This document shows, piece after piece, positions 33,897-47,936 of a DNA stretch of 64,000 nucleotides. Position numbers and translations under genes: made by a program. The stretch comes from Paragonimus westermani. Its lineage: Eukaryota; Platyhelminthes; Trematoda; Plagiorchiida; Troglotrematidae. Location: assembly GCA_008508345.1 (NCBI GenBank), contig QNGE01003876.1, positions 6,346 to 70,345 of the forward strand, given 5' to 3'. Every line of letters starts with the position of its first letter. Position 1 is the first letter of the stretch. The notes beneath the pieces were generated by a model. That model was not told the DNA's origin, searched no databases, and saw only the letters and a list, made by a program, of their open reading frames with translations.

Positions 33897-34631
33897 GCGA
33901 TAGTTATAGAAAAAAGTAAGATTTCATCTTTCTCCCACTACTTTAATCAAGCACTTAAACGTCTAACAAGGCCTTAAACTGCGTCCAACAGCAACGACTG
34001 TTGACGAAAGGCTATTCTTATAGGAGTCTATTCTGTGACAAAAACTTCGTAGGTCAAGCGTATGAGGTCTGCTTTTAAAAAGCTTCATATTCTAACCTCT
34101 CAGCCTGTTTGGACCTGCGAGATTAAGGAGCTTCCCTGTCAGCGTTTCATAGAAAAAGAAAACGAGGACAAAGAAGCGGAGAAACAAACCCAACTAGAAA
34201 ATAATTCTGCACGCAATCGGTTTCCCAACATGACTATAGTAGACGTTAACATACTCTTAAAAGCCCGTGCGTTGCAGATAAGAGCAGATGAGTTTAATTC
34301 ACGTTTAGTCGTTGCCAGTTACATATATGTATAGGAATACATATAAATGAGTCAATGTAGAAAGTCATCTAAATGCAAATTCGGCGGAGTTTCTCACATA
34401 GTGTTAACAGTTTTTAATTGTTTGTTCTTGTAGTTTTTGAAAGCAATTTTTATGAGTTTATTTCCAAAATGTTCTCTTGCAAAAACTATGCTGAATTTCA
34501 ACTAATGGCGTTAACAACGAACTTACGGTTACACACACCCTGGAAATATTACATCAGTTTGCGACAATTAGTGGGGATTATGTGATAGTTTCTCCTTGAA
34601 GGTCAGTTGCTTTCGACCGTAACTTTCGCAG

Positions 34632-34798
34632 ACATCCTCGTCCAAGAAGAATCACTCGATTGGATTGGCAATCTTGTTGGAGCCATCAATAGTATTTGCC
34701 CGAAACACAACATGGATTACATTCCTGACCGACGCTCTTGCGCATTGGTCGCTGTGCAATTAACGTTGTATTTTGCACTGTCAAAGTGTCTGACGTAA
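34632..34798 (+). CDS. Weak candidate exon
   Basis: A good 3' splice site (TTTCGACCGTAACTTTCGCAG) precedes a frame reading DILVQEESLDWIGNLVGAIN, SICPKHNMDYIPDRRSC and further to a stop at 34796-34798. No domain is recognised, and no donor of quality was found before the stop. It may be chance. Confidence 0.22.
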
Positions 34799-37700
34799 TC
34801 AACTGGAAGTGGTTTTTTGACCACACTAAAAGTAGTACTATTTATCTAGGCCGTCGGTGTTCCACATTGAAACAGTGTAATCAGAAAATAGATTTTTAGA
34901 AGACGTTAGAGATGCTGTACTATTAAACGTGGGCCAATCTCAGATAGGCAGTCTGACGAACCACATGTCAATTTGATTGATGGAAGGTATCGGATACATG
35001 GGTTTGCTGCAAACTATTATTACCCCTATGAATCAATTGGCTGGTTTTGTTCGGTATACTCAACTGTGTTGTCACCGAATGCAATTTTGAAGACAAATTC
35101 CGTGATGCACAGCATACGGCAGTAAAACTGTTCTGCTGAAAGCAATTGATGACGAAAATGCTGGCTGTTTTATTCTGTGAAACCTCAGTGTTTTTGATTG
35201 AAGATCATTAGAGATGGTGACTGTGTGAATTTCTATTGCAAATGCACGTTCATCTATGAGGAACTACAGATTGCTAGTTAGACTATGTTTGCTCCTAATG
35301 TCCTGTAAAAGAGTTTTCTTATAAGTATTTGGCTATGGTGTTCTAAACTTCTCTAAATGAGACAGTTTTTCAAGCAGTGCCATATAGATTTACCCGTTCG
35401 TAGTGTTAGTTTACATGCAAGAAGTGAGTGTGTGACCCGTGCGTGCAGGTGATGGTGATTTCACAGGTTGGTCTTGTCCACACTGCACCAAACAGTTGTA
35501 TGAAATTATATGGGAAGGAAAAGACGTGAACAAATTAATCTAATTCACGTCGAGATCGATACAGTATGAAGTAAGCATGACATATCGATTGACCTATTAA
35601 GCAAATTAGTGGCTAGACTTACACTTTTGAAAAGCATTGGGGAAGTTTGCTCATCCAATGAAATAAAATAGTTTTAGACCTCATACACACTGTTCATCCA
35701 GCTAAAATTAAACAGTGAATCACTGCGTTTAGTTTTCGCATTCTGTGCTTCTTCATTTTCTGCAAAAGAGTCCGTTTTTTTACCAGACAAATCTGCGAGT
35801 TCGGGAAATAGACAATTACTGTTAGCTTGTGAACTCTGCTATGTCTGCTTGATAGCACACTTTTGTATTTTTCTAATTAATAAAATATTGAAACCAGTTC
35901 GTTTAGAAAATTCTGATAGTGATCTAAATTGTCTTAAAAAATAACATGGTCTTATTGAAAATGGGTTCTACTTCAATTTCCTGGTTACTTTGGGTTAATA
36001 GGAAAACTGTTGCACACAAAAGCCATCGCTGTTTATCAAATTTGCCGGATGTTCTTTAAAAAAGAATGTGACTTTCCGTGCCGTAGATTTACGAGGATAT
36101 CGACGAAATACCTGCCACAGGCTACCAACGCCAGTATCTGTTGAACTGTAAGAGAAAAGTGTAAGTTTATGTGAGACAACTCACACTTTCAAGTTATTCA
36201 TTGTCTTAGTGTATTGGACGTTTGCTTACAATTTATTCTTCAACGTAATTGGCCCTCTTCCTGGCAGAAGAAACAGCGTGACACAATTCACAGCAACAAG
36301 AAGACAAACGTCCTGTGGTTGATCAGTTTGTGCTCGTTTACTTGATTTCCCATTGCAACACAGCAGTATACCTCGTTTTGGAGTAGCGTAGTGAACTGGA
36401 CTAACCATGATCCTCCTGACCTGTTGTGTTGTTGAATTTATCGAGTTTTTCTGAACGAATCAAAAGAATCACGACCGGTCACAAAATTACATATTGGTTT
36501 TCTGCCCACGATTTTGAGCTGAGCAGCAGTAAACGGGCAGAGTATAGAACACGCCAGTGATCCCAACTCAGGTGTGACCGAATTGTCTCTACAGAACCCC
36601 CGACCATTCTCACTTGTGAGTAATGGTCAACTTCTCGATCGGAGACACAGGCACTGTTTGTTACCTCGATATCCAGGCAATTATGACTTTTGAGCTCCGT
36701 TGCCCGCCGTGGCAAAAATAAACGCTACTGAAAAGCTCTAACGGGAGACAAACTTGACTTTACTGCTTCCTTGTGAAACAGCCCAGCTGAACAGACCATC
36801 CGAATGTGAAAGCTATGATGAAACATGAGTGACACAATTTCAAAATAAGCATTTTCTAGCTTTCACACCAGTTACAAAAAAAATCAAAATTCATTAAAAC
36901 TTTTTATTTCAGTCTGGTTTTTTAGTAGCTCAATAAAGCATCAAAAACAGTGGAAAGCTCTGCATTTTAAGTGGAGATAATCTACTACATTTAACTGCCA
37001 ATTATTCCGAAATGATACTGAAAACAAGTGTCTCAAGGAGACGATTCATGGTTTGTTTCTGCAAATATGATCAGTTACATAAGCACTACCTGGTCTAATT
37101 CCTGTCACTCTACCGGGGAAAACTTGTCAGATCTAGGCAACGGGTGGTCGTCATCAAAACATCAGCAGTGAGTAATTTATTGTAAAATAGCTGGAACGGA
37201 GAGGACAGAAGACAGTGTTAGATAGTCAGCAGTGGGACGATCCAGAATCCTCCATCCTACCAACAGATTAATTACACGAAAATAACTCACTGTTGAATGG
37301 TTCGTGTTCCGCACCCGTAGTACTTGAACACAAATTTGTTATGTATGATATAACACAATTCTGTCGAGGTTGGTCTGACCATATATTATGGGCTATGACA
37401 AGAGGTGTGTTGAATATGGTTGTCATGATAGAATTTTATAAACAGTGTGGAGAACAGGCATTTTGTCGCATTCATGATCTCAGTCCAACAGGTGCGGGCT
37501 TGTTACAATGGTTAACGTTTTGCTGACTCCACTGCCTTGTCAGACACCGTTTTACTCCTTGATCAGTTTAGGTGGACACGCAGTAGTATGACTGATCTAT
37601 TTTATGAGCAACAATAGAACGGAAAGTAAATTTGAAATAAATCAACGTTGATTGATATTGAGCGATCACATCGAGTTCAACCTGGTCCGGGTTCAACATG

Positions 37701-40700
37701 GTCTTGACAAAGAAACGTCTTAAGGTGACTACTAGAAACTTCCAAACGGTTGCATGAAAAAAGCAGTAGTTGGTTTCTTCAACTGCTATGTTTCTTTGAT
37801 TTAGAAATTGCACAAGCATCAGTTCAGTTCTCAACTGTATGAATGTGCTCCTGGTTTAGAGGAGACTTCATTAGGAAATGACCAGAAAATTTACTTTCCT
37901 CAAGTAAACTGACACTAAAGTTCAGTTAATCTTCATAGCTATACTTGCTGTGATCGTGTGAATTTGTAGCAAGCGCCCTTTCTAGTCAAAAGTCTCGGAA
38001 CCATTAAAAATGGTTCTGGTGAGCAGTTTGGCTCTGTTTTCGATTCATCCGCTCTAGAGTTCCACCTGGGATCTTCCTCAGTCCTGGTTCATGGAAATCA
38101 CGTGACATCCAAATCTGTCTCTGAGGTAGGAGCTGAAAGCACACTGACCTCACAGCACATATACCCGCTACACGTATGATGAGCATTTATAGTTCGATGA
38201 AAAGTGTCGTTAACAAAAGGAGTAGGCCGCTTTACGATAGATCTGTGAAACTGTTAATTCTCTAACTTCCCCCCCATAAACTATTCCTTAAAAGAGAGTT
38301 AATGAAATCACCATATTAGCCCGCCACACTGTCTATAAAAACCTACTTTGAATTTGAAACGAACATCGGATAAAAAGCACACTGTTTAGTTGAATTTATT
38401 GCAAATGAACAGCGCTTCACTTGTGTCGCTTCATTCCAATCACAGATGTAGTTGTTGACAGGAACCGGTTGCACAATGTTCATACATCTAGTGAAGGCCT
38501 TCAATAGTAATTGGTCTTGGTATCATTCCTGAGGTCGACAAAAGGACCCAGCTAGTGAGATAAGATAAGGCTGGCTGAATTCTAAGCAGTACTAAGCACG
38601 GCATTCATCTCTGTTGCAAGTGTTTTGCCAGATAAGTTGACACTACGTCATGAGCTAGAAAATGTGGAATATGGACTCGGTTTTCCACCCGTGCCACAAT
38701 AATGTCAGATTGTGAGATCCATGGAGGTAACTGGTTCCCTGGTCCATATGTTGAAACTATATGACATAGTACGATGATCGGCCCATGTTGCCCAGCTGAT
38801 ATTACTTACGCTGTCTTAAGGCGGATAGTTCTTGTCGATGAGTTCTTTTCAGAAAAAAACATACCTTATAAACGTGTCCTGTTTGAAAACCAGTGTAGAG
38901 ACAGTACATCTAGCCGATACTGGACAGTGGGTTGATTCCATTTAAGTGTTCTCAGCAGACGACTGATTTTTGGTATAGCACCTCAAAGTGGTCAGAGAAC
39001 GGATTTCAGCCTCCCCTGAACCAAGTGCCACTAGATTTAGCAGTCCCACTGATTTCCCATTCCTAAATGTTGTACAAAACCAGCAGACCGCAACCCTCCA
39101 TTCACAAGCAGTGGGTTAACCAGAATCTCGCTAAGTCGTGTCTGTGTGTGGACGGGACTCAAAACCACTCATCATTAGCAACGTGAGACTCGCCGTTTGG
39201 GTGACGACTATGAATGGTTGAAGTTCCACAACGAACCACACGATCCGAAAGCATTTCATCGAGTCAATTTCCGTTATTTCTAATTCGCCATCATCACTAA
39301 ACGGCGATATTGTAATAAATAACTACTGGTGCTGTTTACGAATGTTCGATGGGGAGAATCACCTCAACGATTTGCGTTTGAATATGGTGCCTGTGATGTA
39401 AAACAATTCCACTGGTTCTCTTTTGAATGTTTCCAAAAATATATTGCAACAAATTGTTTCGTCCCGAAATTGTTAATCAATAGCCCATAACAATAAATAT
39501 CATACGTACAACAAAATTCGTCGCAGTTCAATACTGCCAATTAAAATCTGTCAGATGCCCGCTGTTTTCTGCATTGATTGAAAAAACCAGTACACCTAAT
39601 AGTAACAGTTGTTAGTTTTTATAGAACAAGTTGCATTACATTAAATCAACAGCTTTTACCGTTAACCAAACTCTATATGGTACGTAGATAATCTTTCCCC
39701 ATTATATGTATTTAATTTATCTGAAAATTCGTTCTTCTTTCAGTATGTTTAATTGGCTAGCAAACCAACTGTCATACGAATTACTTGAGGAGATCGCAAA
39801 AACGCTGCAATGCCAAGAATCCCACTGTGATGTAATTTAGTACTCCAGAAACCGAAAGATCCTACGGTTGTGATGAGTTTTTGTATAATATTGCGAAGAA
39901 GAGGTTATTTTGTGCATCAACAGTGTGATCTAACGGGTGAAGTTTTTCTAATGCAGTTGAGAGTATAAACTGCGTTCATGTGAACACCATTGGTTGAAGT
40001 CTGTTCGTACACATCCACTTGTGAATTTCTAGCCGTCAGGTAAATGCCGATTTCTCAAAGACTGTTACACTGTTGCAAATATTAACAAATACATGTGAAT
40101 TGCTACTAGTAGTATAACTAATATTCACTAGTGGTTAACCTGGATTTAAAATTTTGTTGAATGCAATTTTGTTGAGGTAAACAACAGAAGGGTAAATTTT
40201 ATCTAGAAGCACTACACTAGTCTAACGCTAATATTTACTACAGGACTTCAAATTGTGTGGAAGATCGCATTGTTTGATAAAATGAAACGGTCATGTCACA
40301 ATAACTGAAAAACGGCCGCATACGTCTGTCCTAAACATGATGCAGTGGGTGGATGCGTCATCCGCAATTCTCGTTCCAGTAATAACTTAATGGACTGCAC
40401 CTCACAAGTGTCCTGTTTGTGTTGAACGCCCAGCAGTAGAGCCTAGTGTTTGTGTGATCTACCAGCCGGATTGCAAGGAACCTTAGCCTAATTAGTGGCC
40501 CGTGGTGTGTGCAGAGATGTGGACCAGATGGGATTTATTTGGGACAATGCTGCTTTCCCATGAGAGGTGCAAATCGTAATGATGAATCTATCCAAAACAC
40601 AGTGCGTCGCCCCTTGCAAAGGTTTGGACCAATAAGTGTGATAACACACAGTTCTGTAATAGAGTTTGGAAAAATTTTTGTAATCAGTTTTTCAACTCTC

Positions 40701-41873
40701 AGAAATGCTTATAAAAATTCATGTCACTTTCAGGTGACTAACTAACGCATATGTGAACCATTAGTGTCAAAATATTATCGAACTTAGCGAAATTAAAACA
40801 AGGCAACACGAGATGCATACGCTTACTTCTCTCTAAGTACGACAACTCATTATTATGTACGTCCCATTTTTATCTGTTACTCCTTTTCAAAAACTTGTAA
40901 ACTTATGCTAGAGAAGTCCTAAATTTTCTGTGATTTCCATAAGATTTTTTAACCAAGTACAACCCGAATAGTTATCAAGACATTTGGATCCAATACAGCT
41001 CAGTACTCAGCACGTTAACCAACTAGTTAAATTAATTCACTAGCTTTCACTTGAATGCAAGGTTCTGGTCACACATTGATTGCTTGGAACTAACAATCAG
41101 TTAGTGTAATCTCAAAAGATCTGGACATTGCTCACAGGCTAATGAGTCAAAGTCTTTAATCACAGTAATTAGGTCTTGAGAGTCTTGATGTCTAGGGCAG
41201 GGTGGTCAACACGGTCATCTTGATAGAACGTGAATTTCCGTTCAAACGTTGGGATATGCAATACTGACCAGTTCTGACAAAAGGCACTGGCAAACAAATC
41301 CCATGGTAATTACAGAAATGATAAACAACGTGCGCAGTGCTTAGTTTGTATGTTGAACTTTGCGAAAATGTTTTACAAAAATGACAGGGCAGACACATTT
41401 TCTGAAATACTATTCCAAAAGTCACGGCTAGATCAGTTTCGTCACATGAAAATACTGTTACACTGGAACGTTTTAAGCCCGTTCATGAAATCAAAAACGT
41501 ATCCTACTTGGAACCCAGATTTTCGGTAGAACCCTCGACTTTTGAGCCGCATAGCCAGTCTACATAGAAAATCTCTCTATGTAAAAGACCTTTGGACTAA
41601 GTTAAACAATTTTAAGTGTCCAAACAACATGAATAATTTGAGCTGCTCAAGAGCAACTTGAGTTTCAATAACGCAATAATTACAACTTTTAATTCTTCCG
41701 AAGACAAATACTTTGGATGATAAGAGGATAAGAGTTACTCCAGATTATTTTGTCAGATAAAACAATACACAAGATCAGAAGATTTGTCCTTCTTATTAAG
41801 TAAACCATCTCAGTCAAACTTGCATTGCTAGTTGACTGTTACTATTTAGAAGAGAACTTTTTGTGAATAATTC
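34799..41873. other. AT-rich, no gene supported
   Basis: No readable domains. A minus-strand frame 36715-36479 contains a strong donor-like CAA|gtgaga (near 36614) and could be an exon, but nothing identifies it. Confidence 0.4.
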
Positions 41874-41951
41874 GGATTTCGGCTGGATTCGAACCAGCGA
41901 CATAAATATACCCGAATGCGACAAATGCTCTACCAGCTGAGATACAAGGCC
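41874..41951 (-). tRNA. tRNA-like sequence, probably pseudogene or SINE head
   Basis: On the minus strand the stretch has an A-box-like TATCTCAGCTGG, a D-arm closing GAGC, a perfect B box (GGTTCGAATCC) inside a 5-bp T stem (GCTGG/CCAGC), and ends in CC. Against a working tRNA: the acceptor stem has two mismatches, the anticodon arm cannot form a clean 5-bp stem, and the segment between D and T arms is 27 bases instead of about 22. No anticodon can be assigned with confidence. It is most likely a tRNA pseudogene or the head of a tRNA-derived SINE. No T-run terminator follows. Confidence 0.55.
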
Positions 41952-42975
41952 ACATCGCGAGCTCAAAAATTTCACATTTGTACCTAGCTACCCACCCAAC
42001 TAAATGTGCCTTATGGAATCTACCAAATGATCAAGCAGACCGATTACTCAGCCGGGATTTCTCGATCATTTCAAGCGCGAATCCGCCAACGTCACTGATG
42101 AGCATTGACGTTGTATTACTGATAAGTAGCTTGACCGTTTGAATTGTTTGTGCATCAATTAAAAAACAACCGGATATAATTACCTTGATGTTGATAGTTG
42201 TGCGTAGATTTGCTGTCATAACAGTGCCATGGTTTGTATAAAATTAACTGTAAGAGCATTAAGTTGACCTAAGTAGCCCAAACATACGTATTTCTCTTTG
42301 TCTCAATGGTGGCTGTTCAGTCAATTTTGATTTTCTTTTCGGTGTACGGTAGCTACGAGGCGAAATCTAGCGATCAGAGCAGTTGTTGGGTTGCTAATGG
42401 ACTAATTTTTTTCAACCATGCACAGTTTTCCATGCCTGTTTGAGTTGTGTATCCTGCCAAGGGAAATGAACACGGATACAGTGAATCTTAAAATGTCACT
42501 CATGCATTTCGATAGAATTCATGTCACTGAAATGAGTATATGGACTACAAATGCATGTTTATTAGAAGCATTTATGTGATTATTGTTTACCACCAAAGCG
42601 AATCTCTTACGGAGCGTAAACACTGCTATAAACATGTCAATCAAAATTTTTTATGTGAAACTATGAGGCAGTATCTGATTACTTTTTAGCGATTCGCTGT
42701 CGAGTTAGTTCAGTTTTAGAGACAGTAAAATGTTCAGTGATATACCTAAGTGATAGAAGTCGACGTCACACTGATTCCTCACTTTTGTAGACAAGTGTTA
42801 GGTTTACTTTTCCGGACATACGTTAACCCTCGATGAGAGTACACGATAGAGAACACCGAAAATTACCGAAGACTGTCGAAGTTAAGAAACCGGAGTCAGG
42901 TGATTTTGTGGACAAAATAGTTTAGTGTATAAGAAAGAAGCAGCTCATTTGGTTGTTGCGAAAACCCAATTATAG

Positions 42976-43058
42976 TTGCCACTGGGCGATTCGGTGGAAC
43001 GGTGTAGACGACTTAATTTGTCGGCGATTTATCCGGTGGAAGACAGCTTCACTGTGAG
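42976..43058 (+). CDS. Weak candidate internal exon (83 bp)
   Basis: An 83-base stretch reading LPLGDSVERCRRLNLSAIYP and on to SFTVR is flanked by AATTATAG upstream and GAG|gttgac downstream. It is GC-richer than the surroundings and frame-open, but short and unassigned. Confidence 0.15.
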
Positions 43059-46000
43059 GTTGACAAAAGCGCACTATCGAATATATTGATTGCCCCGTGA
43101 ATTACTGTGAAATTCTTCACCAATGTAAGACATGAATTATGATAGTAATTACGGCAGTTTTTTCAAAACTTACGGTTATAAGGTGTGACGAGACATGGCT
43201 CGTAGAATGTGACTGTTGCAGGACGAGACTAACGCAAAAATGGAGGTCAGTTTGATGAAGAGCGGTGAGATTACCCGACGGCAAAATATATTTGCCAACA
43301 GTGGATTTACTACTCAACTTATCTTGAAATAGCCAACTTTCCAGTATGCTAGTTGACAGATGTTTTATTTCTGATAAGACTAGTTTTTAACTGAGTTACA
43401 TCACCAGTAACTGCCTGATCTCAGGCATCACCAGTCCAAGCACGCACAACACGAAGCCCGTTCTGGCGCCAGTTTGATGCGTATTTTGACCATATCAATC
43501 CAAACATCTTACACACTCTGGTACTCCATACCCACATCTATCTGGAACAAAATGTATGTATGTTGTGCTGAGGTTCCTTGTTTAACTTTCCAAACTTTAT
43601 GTTAAACCGCCAACGAACTATTTCCTGTTATCAAATTGACCTCGACTTTTCGTATCAGGTTGACACATTACGGCCGTTTTAATTGAATTTGATGGATCTT
43701 GTAACCAGACTACAGTAACCCTGGTAGCATGAGTAGGATCCCGACTACCTTTTGCCAGGCAGATAGCTTGAACAAGGAGGCAACCGTTCATAGCGGAGGA
43801 TGAGTTTGAGAGAAACCACGAACAAACAGTTGCACCATTCATAGACTTCCGACTATTCTTTCTTTGCTATCCATATAAATTAGCCTTACAAAGGATTGTG
43901 TCTGCTACCTCCGATTGTGTGGAGACAAATACGCTGGACTGTTGTAGACGAATTGTCTCAGGAAGTGCGGTTGCGCTTGAAAGGTTTGTGTTTTAACATG
44001 AGCAGTTGCTTTTCCTGACATCACCTCGGCGAATTGTGATTTATGAATAATTCTACCCAGAGCAAATCTACTCACTGTGTTTTGCTATTTCAGTAATGAA
44101 TGGAAAACAAAATACTTTGGCATGTAAATTTTGTAACAAATGGGGGCAATCAGTTAAAGCAATGGCGCAGTAAATTACGGATGTGAATGAGAATAGCAGA
44201 GTGGCATGATCGAGTTGTATTAGTCTACACACCCACTCCCAAGAATTCCTCAGACTGTAAAGCGGTTATCTGAAATCTCTTAAGGACATGGAACGAACTG
44301 GCATCTTCCACCTTGTCAGTCCAAACATTTCAATATGTGGACCTTTACATTACGGAAGTTGCAATGTTTACAGAACAAGCAAAACGGAAAGTTTGGGTTT
44401 AATTGTACATCAGAGAAGTTTGTAACAAGTTGCGAATGTGTCCATTTATTGAAATAAGAACCGGATCACGTGGGAAAGACTATCCAGGTCGTGTATGCAA
44501 GATTACATGAGATTACCCAATCCGTAAAGTGCGAGCAGAGTCACCGTTGTGTTAGAGAGATTTGATTCCTCTACGGATATATCAAGCCGATTACTATTGA
44601 CAAAAATGTCAAATCTGCCGACTCAGGGTTGATGTTATCTTACACAACCGCTTACACCAGAAAATTTACATTTTTCCGTTTGACACCTTGAGATACTCGA
44701 CAGCATAAAAACTATGGAGAGTTTGAATAAAAGAACACCCACAAGCTATTACTCTCGTTGATATGACTCTCACATGGCTGAAGATTATAGATATTTTATC
44801 AGAATGGAGCGAATCGAGTTGTTATAAACATTACTGATAAGTTGAACTTCAGCATGACCGGAGCGGCCATACACACCATAAACAAATGTGAAATAGTTCG
44901 AACAAATTTACTGGTTCCTTATTCAATTCACAAATAAAGCGGGATGAGCTGCTGATGAATTTGATTAACCTTGAAAAATTCTATGTATATATATTGTTTG
45001 TCCCATTGTATATAAGTTTTCTTCCACGAGGTCACTTGCGTTTCTGTTAACATACCTTTTATCCAATGAATATCAGATAGATTAGGTATTAAAATGTAAA
45101 GACTGCTCAGGCTGATTAACTCAGATTGGAGCTGTTAGCAATCGAAACTACTAGATCGGTGAAATACAGTTTATGAGAAATACGAATACAAAATATGGGC
45201 AATAGGAACCAATTAACGTCAAGAAACAAGACGATCTCCCTTCTGTCTCGTACATCAATGCACACAGGAGTATTTTGTTAAATTTTTTTTGATCAGTGTT
45301 TGATCAGTGTCTGAATAAGGTGTCAAAGGTGACTTGACTGGCCTTTAGATTAGCTAGTCTGCTACACTACAAAGTTGTACGTTCACAGCACATTCCGGTA
45401 GATCTTGCTAGTTACCTAATCGTCAGCATCTCTATCATCCGAAATACTTACGACAATTCGATCAAGTTGATGAAGCCAGTCAGATGGCCCAAAGCCTGAG
45501 TGTGTACAACCTGTTGTTATCACAAACGCCAGTGTGTCATGTCAGTGTCACCGTCACCGCAAGAGCAAGTGACTCCATCTAATCAATCGTTACTACTATC
45601 ATGCACACGTTCACTAGATTACTTGAGACGGTCTAGTAATTTCTAGAATGATTCACTTAAGAAATCTGTGCCACCCTTCGCAATTAGACTAAATCCCGTA
45701 AATAAGAGACGTAGGCATTATCACGTACTCCATTGGTTACACGATAAATATGTTTAAATTCTCCCATCGGACCTTACGTTCAGATTATTGTACGGATCCC
45801 TCCTGTATAAAGTGGAAAACATCGTTTAAGGACCGATGAACGGCATTCATTCATGTACATGTCTATTTGTCGAGATTTTCTTATAAAGCTGATAAGGTAA
45901 AGAACATCGGCTGTGTTACTTGAAGGTGGTTGTGATTAAACTAATATTGATGGATGTGAGCATTTCCTGTTGCCTCTCCAACACCAAAAAAAATCATAGG

Positions 46001-47621
46001 TTGCAGAGAGGTTAGATGGAGAATGCTTATTACCGCTGGGGCTTAATAAATTCAAAACACACTGGAGCCAGTCGGTAGTTTCTATCGCAAACGTTTGCTG
46101 CTCAACGAAATGTTTCTTCACAGCTAATGAATTAATTGCACACATGGAACTTATTCCAAGCTAACGAGAAGTGGACTTACGTACAAGAAAACAGAAGGAA
46201 GAGTCAATGACACGCTTGGATGACCGAGTGCTGTAGGGTGAAGGATTTGTAGTTGTTAACCGTCTAGGCCCGCTTTTAAATCGTTCCCACAATCGACTGA
46301 AACCTTCAGCACATGGTTAGGTTTCGTCAGTGATCTAAGTGACCGTTACAAATCACAACACAATAAGGTAGATTAAGCTAACCCACAATCGGTTGTCGTC
46401 TACTTGGAAGGGCTCACTCATCGTAACACATTTTTCGTACTAGTGCTCGTGGTTTCCTCCCCAACGAAGCTATCTCTGAGATATATGGGCATTTTTCATA
46501 TCGGCTTTGCGACCTGTGGTAAAAGGTAGTCGTATCAATTATTGCCTACCATTCAAAACGACTCAGGTTGAGATTGGAGCTCTTCTCCATGAAGAAAAAC
46601 CAAACACTATATATAGGAGAGAAGGAAAAAAAAGGGGACGGGAAGGGACCTAACTACTGAAAATCACTACGTCCATATTCAACATCAAGGTGCCTGCCTA
46701 CACCTTGCAAACAACACAACCGAGCTGCAAGTGAGAGTAAGGCGTCATCAGCGAGACAGCTTCCTTACGGCTTCTACAGCCTCGCGTCATTAAATGCACT
46801 CACTTCACAGACAACTCGGACAACTAACTTAAACTTTAACATTGTTTGAGGACAGATCTGATGCCCTGTGGTCGGCTCGCTAACCGGTGTGTTCAAATCC
46901 TAGATAGAAATCAACATTTTCAAACTTGTATCCCTAGTACGTTTCCTCTAATCAACAGGCTCACCAGTTAAAGGACCGTTCACATAGAGTGGGATCAACG
47001 CAAATGTCTTTTGTCTACTGTCGCGTTTACCACCGTTTGAATGTGGTTCAAAGAAAGGAGATTGCAATCAAGTCATTTTAAATTTGAGAGAAATTAGAAA
47101 AATTAACAACAAGCCAGCCATAGGAACACGAGAACCTGAAACTACTTGTCGAGTTGGACGAGAGATTAGATGGAAGATAATTTGTATTTAAAGTAATTTA
47201 AATGTTCAAAAATGTTCTTAGACTCGATTCATCCAATACGGTCAAGTGAACGCAAAGGGACAAAACGGTTCAACTCACGTATACAATATAGATTTTAAAA
47301 ATGCATTGTGGTTCTGTGGCAAATCCGCACACCATCAGCTTTTTTGAGCAATGATTTCAAAAGTGACCCCGATCGGTGTCGAACTTACTAAGCAAGAACC
47401 AAACAAGTGTGTTGTCTTTGAAACTGGAGAGAATTGTTCCTACCACTCAAAGTTAGATGAGTAGGTGGTATTGGCAAACAACTATGGGTTATGATTGTGT
47501 TGGAGACTGAGAGATCGGATGGGCAAAATATGCCCTAGATACTCGATCGAAGAATCTGATTGTGTGCATAACACGACGTAGTGTATTGTAGTATAGTAAA
47601 GTCTCTCTTACGGTTTTGCAG
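43059..47621. other. AT-rich, no gene supported
   Basis: No readable domain. A second possible tRNA-derived B box (GTGTTCAAATCC) lies near 46890 without a convincing A box. Confidence 0.35.
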
Positions 47622-47936
47622 CAGTTCCTTTCAAAAGCCTCGGCTCGCCGCAAGAGAAATTACATCAACTACCTGTTAACTGCAATGGACGACAGCACAG
47701 ACAGGATTTCTGGGCAAACTGAAATTTCAGAAATCACTGAACTTGTTGTTGATAGAAACGAAAAACCCCTCACAACTGATCGCGAGTGTCACAGTTTCGT
47801 AAACTTGCCTGTCGACCTCTTTAGAAAGGAAACACTAGATATAGAGCGACAGTTGAGCATGTCGTGGCTACGGCGCCCGACCGGAGTTCAAAGAACAAAC
47901 GTGGATATCATCTACGTGCTGGAATCAAATAAATGA
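47622..47936 (+). CDS. Candidate last coding exon, unrecognised
   Basis: A strong acceptor (TCTCTCTTACGGTTTTGCAG, ending 47621) precedes a frame open for 104 codons to the stop TGA at 47934. The protein is charged and balanced in composition: ARRKRNYINYLLTAMDDS, EITELVVDRNEKPLTTDREC, KETLDIERQLSMSWLRRP, NVDIIYVLESNK. No signal peptide, membrane segment or known motif is seen. No upstream exon was paired with it. If real, it ends a plus-strand gene whose earlier exons lie to the left. If not, it is a chance frame with a chance acceptor. Confidence 0.3.
   Translation, partial: QFLSKASARRKRNYINYLLTAMDDSTDRISGQTEISEITELVVDRNEKPLTTDRECHSFVNLPVDLFRKETLDIERQLSMSWLRRPTGVQRTNVDIIYVLESNK

Noticed and set aside
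46840..46925. Possible third tRNA-derived repeat (GTGTTCAAATCC)
   Set aside because: No A box at the right distance and no shared tail.
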